DNA from: an uncultured Oxalobacter sp.
GTDB lineage: Bacteria > Pseudomonadota > Gammaproteobacteria > Burkholderiales > Burkholderiaceae_D
NCBI GenBank assembly: GCA_937916185.1
Contig: CALGGD010000419.1
Location: forward strand, 1 to 7,568
Direction of reading: 5' to 3'
Length of the DNA: 7,568 bases
Within the stretch, counting starts at the first letter, position 1. Each line of letters begins with the position of its first letter. This document shows positions 5,588 to 7,568 of the stretch, in pieces. The position numbers and the translations under genes were made by a program. The notes beneath the pieces were generated by a model, which was not told where the DNA came from, made no database searches, and saw only the letters and a program-made list of their open reading frames with translations.

Positions 5588-5847
5588 ATGACCTGTCACT
5601 TCATCCATGTAAATAGCGTCATTCCAACGGCTGACTATAAACTGAAATTGACTTTTGAGAATGGTGAAAAGAAAATTTTCGATGTCAGGCCATTACTGTC
5701 ACAACGTCCATGGGCATCCTTGAGGGATTTGGATTTTTTCATGAAAGCCAAGGTTTTTGGATGTTCAGCCGCTTGGGACATGGAGACGGATATTGCATTG
5801 CGCCTGAAATCCTGTATGGAAACAGCATCCCAGAAGCGGTGCAATAA
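5588..5847 (+). pseudogene. DUF2442-domain protein gene, frameshifted near its end
   Basis: The frame from ATG 5588 reads MTCHFIHVNSVIPTADYKLK, then LTFENGEKKIFDVRPLLSQR, and later AWDMETDIAL. This is the DUF2442 pattern ('V..a.p..dy.L.l.FenGe.k.fD..pll', then 'W....DI.PE.LY..S'), a small family often found beside toxin or DUF4160 genes. After TTG 5798-5800 the expected ending APEILYGNSIPEAVQ appears in the -1 frame, stopping at TAA 5845-5847. Restoring one G (TTGGCGCCT in place of TTGCGCCT) gives a perfect DUF2442 end. As it stands, the protein runs on with a 26-residue unrelated tail to TGA 5873-5875. An alternative GTG start lies at 5576. It follows the antitoxin by 17 bases, so probably the same operon. 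The role of DUF2442 proteins is not established. Confidence 0.8.
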
Positions 5848-5889
5848 CCGGATGGCTTGCCCTGCATTCTTATGAAGATGCCGTTGAAA

Positions 5890-6147
5890 ATGGTTTATAA
5901 AACATTGGATCAGCTAGAACCGATGTCCCGTGAAGAACTTGATAGGTTGGCGATGACTGATGAAGAAATCGATTATTCGGATATTCCGCCATCCCCTCCT
6001 GAAAAGTGGAAGCAGGCTGTCCGTGGCGGCTTTTACCGTCCTGTAAAACAGCAGGCTGATTCAGCTGATGATGATATGCGTGATGAATATGATTTCACAG
6101 GGGCACGGAAGAATCCCTATGCCAAGAGGCTGGTTTCAAAGGAATAG
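5890..6147 (+). CDS. BrnA/CopG antitoxin-like protein lacking its DNA-binding domain
   Basis: Small acidic protein of 85 residues from ATG 5890; in-frame ATGs at 5872 and 5878 are alternatives (91 residues from 5872). Residues 1-55 (MVYKTLDQLEPMSREELDRL, then AMTDEEIDYSDIPP and GGFYRPVKQQ) look like the N-terminal part of BrnA-type antitoxins, where a ribbon-helix-helix (RHH) domain normally follows directly. Here ADSADDDMRDEYDFTGARKN follows, then PYAKRLVSKE and a stop. 'EYDF..A..NPYAKRL' is itself the N-terminal signature of another CopG-like antitoxin family, which should also continue into an RHH domain. The protein therefore carries two antitoxin heads and no DNA-binding domain. The start I prefer resembles relatives beginning MVRYT; no start has a good Shine-Dalgarno. 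Its end overlaps the convergent PanT-like gene by 12 bases. No cognate BrnT toxin is visible. The gene is real; function is inference. Confidence 0.72.
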   Translation: MVYKTLDQLEPMSREELDRLAMTDEEIDYSDIPPSPPEKWKQAVRGGFYRPVKQQADSADDDMRDEYDFTGARKNPYAKRLVSKE

Positions 6148-6513
6148 CACTTTCAGTTCTTTTCTGATTTGCCGGGATTTCCTTGCACCATCAATAATGC
6201 GTTCCAGCAGTTCCGGTGAACAGTCTGCATGTGGTTTCAATACAATGCCAAGAAGCTGTTCGAGATGGTTTTTTGTTTCCAGCCTTGCATAGCGGTAGGC
6301 GATGTAACTTGTCGTGTTGATGAAGGGATGGTCTCCGGCATTCAAGATGCAGGCATCATCATAGGGAATATCTGGTCTGATGGATGTTGCATTCACCAGC
6401 AGGAACTGCTGTCTTGGCAGGAATTCAATATCAACCGGCCCAAGGATGACGAAAAACAGGTGCTCCTTGTTTTGTCCGGAAGGCATGAGGAAGGTCTTGC
6501 CAACAGAAATCAT
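6136..6513 (-). CDS. Putative toxin paired with the Panacea antitoxin (PanT candidate), 125 aa
   Basis: I do not recognise a named family. The 125-residue protein begins MISVGKTFLMPSGQNKEHLF and continues FVILGP. The centre reads LLVNATSIRPD, DDACILNAGDHPFI and SYIAYRYARLE (about residues 38-79); a helical C-terminal part has ELLERIIDGARKSRQIRKEL. The N-terminal beta pattern recalls SH3-like small toxins of the PemK/MazF type, but the sequence does not match them closely. I have an impression of similar unnamed 'GDHPFI...SY..Y..A' proteins beside DUF4065 genes, which is memory rather than a search. Conserved-looking Asp, His, Asn and Arg are candidate active-site residues. It follows the Panacea gene with an ATGA overlap and no ribosome site of its own, implying translational coupling. 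This layout and the partner's known role suggest toxin function; this is inference. Confidence 0.8.
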   Translation of the reverse strand: MISVGKTFLMPSGQNKEHLFFVILGPVDIEFLPRQQFLLVNATSIRPDIPYDDACILNAGDHPFINTTSYIAYRYARLETKNHLEQLLGIVLKPHADCSPELLERIIDGARKSRQIRKELKVLFL

Positions 6514-7091
6514 GGCGTTGTGGAAAAGGCGTTGGCAAGAGAACGGTATCCCTCAATCCGTTCAATCAGGGCATCTGTTTTTTCTGAAGAGAAGCCAAAT
6601 GCCTTGAAAAGGCTGCGGTAATCTATCGGGATACTTGAACCGTGTGGGTCTTGCCATTCTGCACAATGGTCATGTGTGAAATTCCGCAGCTGGGATGCGC
6701 TCATATGACCGAACCTGTCCCAGGTTTCGTCTAGGATTTCGAGGTCTGTTTCAGACAGAACCAATAAATCCTGTTCTGGAGAACGGATCATGCTTGGATC
6801 AACAAGAGAGACTTCACGGTTTTCCCGGTCTGAGATCCATTCGTCCCAACCGCCCGAGGAAGAATCAATCATACCGTTGATATGGTTGAGTGTCATGGAC
6901 AGAACAGGACCATGCGGCATCGAGACCAAAGAATCATGGGTAATTGGTTCTCCATATCTCTGCAATGACAATCGTTCTGCCAGATACATCAGTTTCATCA
7001 GTTTCAGGATTGTCAGTTTACCACCTGCCTTATAGAGGAAAAAGGCGGCAACCTGTGCGGCGCATCTGTCGCTGTAAAGTTCATGTGTCAT
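6510..7091 (-). CDS. Panacea-domain (DUF4065, SocA/GepA-like) antitoxin, 193 aa
   Basis: A DUF4065/Panacea protein. The domain core is at about residues 24-73: GKLTILKLMKLMYLAERLSL, then QRYGEPITHDSLVSMPHGPV and LSMTLNHI. This matches the family's 'KLnKLlYla...l.rYG.pit.d...am.yGPV.s' pattern. The C-terminal helices (WDRFGHMSASQLRNFTHDHC, then AEW) are also typical. Panacea domains are known from SocA, the Caulobacter adaptor antitoxin, and from a large, promiscuous set of TA pairs (PanAT) in which this one domain neutralises unrelated toxins. The start at 7091 follows AAGGGGAA by about 5 bases. The stop codon overlaps the next gene's start as ATGA, so the two form one unit with the antitoxin first. 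An extended -10 promoter lies just upstream. The family assignment is firm; which toxin activity it counters is unknown. Confidence 0.92.
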   Translation of the reverse strand: MTHELYSDRCAAQVAAFFLYKAGGKLTILKLMKLMYLAERLSLQRYGEPITHDSLVSMPHGPVLSMTLNHINGMIDSSSGGWDEWISDRENREVSLVDPSMIRSPEQDLLVLSETDLEILDETWDRFGHMSASQLRNFTHDHCAEWQDPHGSSIPIDYRSLFKAFGFSSEKTDALIERIEGYRSLANAFSTTP

Positions 7092-7130
7092 GCCGATTCC
7101 CCTTTGCTTCTGATAAAGACCTGGTTCTTC

Positions 7131-7139
7131 ATTCTAGCA
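7131..7139 (-). promoter_or_regulatory. Extended -10 promoter of the Panacea module
   Basis: On the minus strand this reads TGCTAGAAT: a TGn extension with TAGAAT (5 of 6). A TTGATA lies upstream, but 23 bases away, too far to be the usual -35. Predicted start near 7124, leader about 33 bases to the ATG at 7091. Confidence 0.5.
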
Positions 7140-7149
7140 TGGATGGAGA

Positions 7150-7173
7150 CAGTCCGCGTTATCAACGTGACTG
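7150..7173. terminator. Hairpin between rarA and the Panacea module
   Basis: CAGTC (7150-7154) pairs with GACTG (7169-7173), with an inner CGTT/AACG (7157-7160/7164-7167) around a 3-base loop and a small internal bulge. It lies 3 bases past the rarA stop and upstream of the Panacea -10. There is no T-run on the minus strand, so it may be a weak terminator or a regulator site for the TA promoter. Confidence 0.35.
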
Positions 7174-7176
7174 CTG

Positions 7177-7568
7177 TCATTTGTGTTGTTTCCGTTTCTT
7201 GACTGCCTGACGGTCCAGTTCAGCCAGCCAGTCGAGTTTTTCCTGGATTTTCTTCTCCAGCCCGTATGGGGTGGGCTGGTAGAAGGGGATTTCGTCCATC
7301 CCGTCCGGGAAGTAGGTCTCTCCTGCCGCATAGGCGTTGGGTTCATCATGGGCGTAGCGGTATTCCCTGCCATAGCCGAGTTCTTTCATCAGTTTGGTCG
7401 GCGCATTGCGCAGATGGATGGGGACATCCCGCGAACGGTCTTTTTTGACAAAGGCACGGACGGCGTTGTAGGCGATTTCGCCGGCATTGCTTTTGGCGGC
7501 GATGGCAAGATAGATGATGGCCTGGGCGATTGCCAGTTCGCCTTCTGGACTGCCGAGCCGTTCATAGG
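7177..7568 (-). CDS. rarA: Replication-associated recombination protein A (RarA/MgsA), C-terminal part
   Basis: The last 129 codons of RarA, a cytoplasmic AAA+ ATPase of the clamp-loader-like RarA/MgsA/WRNIP1 family that acts at stalled replication forks. The N-terminus with the ATPase motifs lies beyond the right edge. Visible landmarks are [20 protein letters not shown], then [28 protein letters not shown], then [20 protein letters not shown]; and [20 protein letters not shown], then AELD. These are all characteristic of the MgsA C-terminal tetramerisation domain. The short Lys-rich tail (KKRKQHK) is the natural end. The reading frame is open to the edge without interruption. Confidence 0.95.
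   Translation of the reverse strand, partial: YERLGSPEGELAIAQAIIYLAIAAKSNAGEIAYNAVRAFVKKDRSRDVPIHLRNAPTKLMKELGYGREYRYAHDEPNAYAAGETYFPDGMDEIPFYQPTPYGLEKKIQEKLDWLAELDRQAVKKRKQHK

Noticed and set aside
5808..5898. Short plus-strand frame ending GWLALHSYEDAVENGL just before the BrnA-like gene
   Set aside because: It looks protein-like and its stop overlaps ATG 5890, but it is only about 30 codons, has no start or ribosome site, and competes with the DUF2442 frames; a remnant cannot be shown.
6229..6621. Plus-strand open frame (130 codons) opposite the Panacea module
   Set aside because: It lies opposite two overlapping genes with recognisable or coherent protein sequence and has no features of its own.

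Overview
The window looks like chromosomal DNA of a Gram-negative betaproteobacterium, most likely Burkholderiales (Oxalobacteraceae or Sutterellaceae type; Oxalobacter is my best guess from memory, unproven). The main evidence is a Burkholderia/Neisseria-type trimeric porin whose mature N-terminus reads QSNVTIYG and which ends in Phe, the C-terminal part of the recombination factor RarA, and several classical Sec signal peptides. Coding density is high and base composition moderate. The stretch from about 4860 to 7140 is visibly more AT-rich and carries toxin-antitoxin (TA) type genes.

Left part (1-3259), poorly characterised genes. A secreted small protein resembling the surface-adhesin E family runs off the left edge (minus strand). 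Next is a 208-residue cytoplasmic orphan (407-1033, minus). Divergent from it is a 435-residue protein (1334-2641, plus) made almost wholly of 16 exact 24-residue repeats with a Cys at the same position of nearly every repeat. Convergent to that is a 190-residue secreted protein with a GCGTSC motif (2687-3259, minus).

Middle part (3260-4861), porin. A 370-base AT-rich intergenic region with a consensus -35 box and dyads leads into the porin gene (3630-4778). It is closed by a near-perfect terminator with a UUCG tetraloop.

Right part (4862-7140), TA cluster. On the plus strand: a RelE/HigB-like toxin broken by a frameshift, its intact XRE-family antitoxin, a DUF2442 gene also broken by a frameshift, and a small antitoxin-like protein that joins two antitoxin N-terminal signatures but has no ribbon-helix-helix DNA-binding domain. 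This run looks like decaying TA modules in one transcription unit under a palindromic operator. Facing it on the minus strand is an intact two-gene module with a 4-base ATGA overlap: a Panacea/DUF4065 (SocA/GepA-like) antitoxin followed by a 125-residue protein I cannot assign to a known toxin family. It is the best candidate here for a poorly described system. The two runs converge with their 3' ends overlapping by 12 bases.

Right edge (7177-7568): the C-terminus of RarA, minus strand, directly upstream of the Panacea module.
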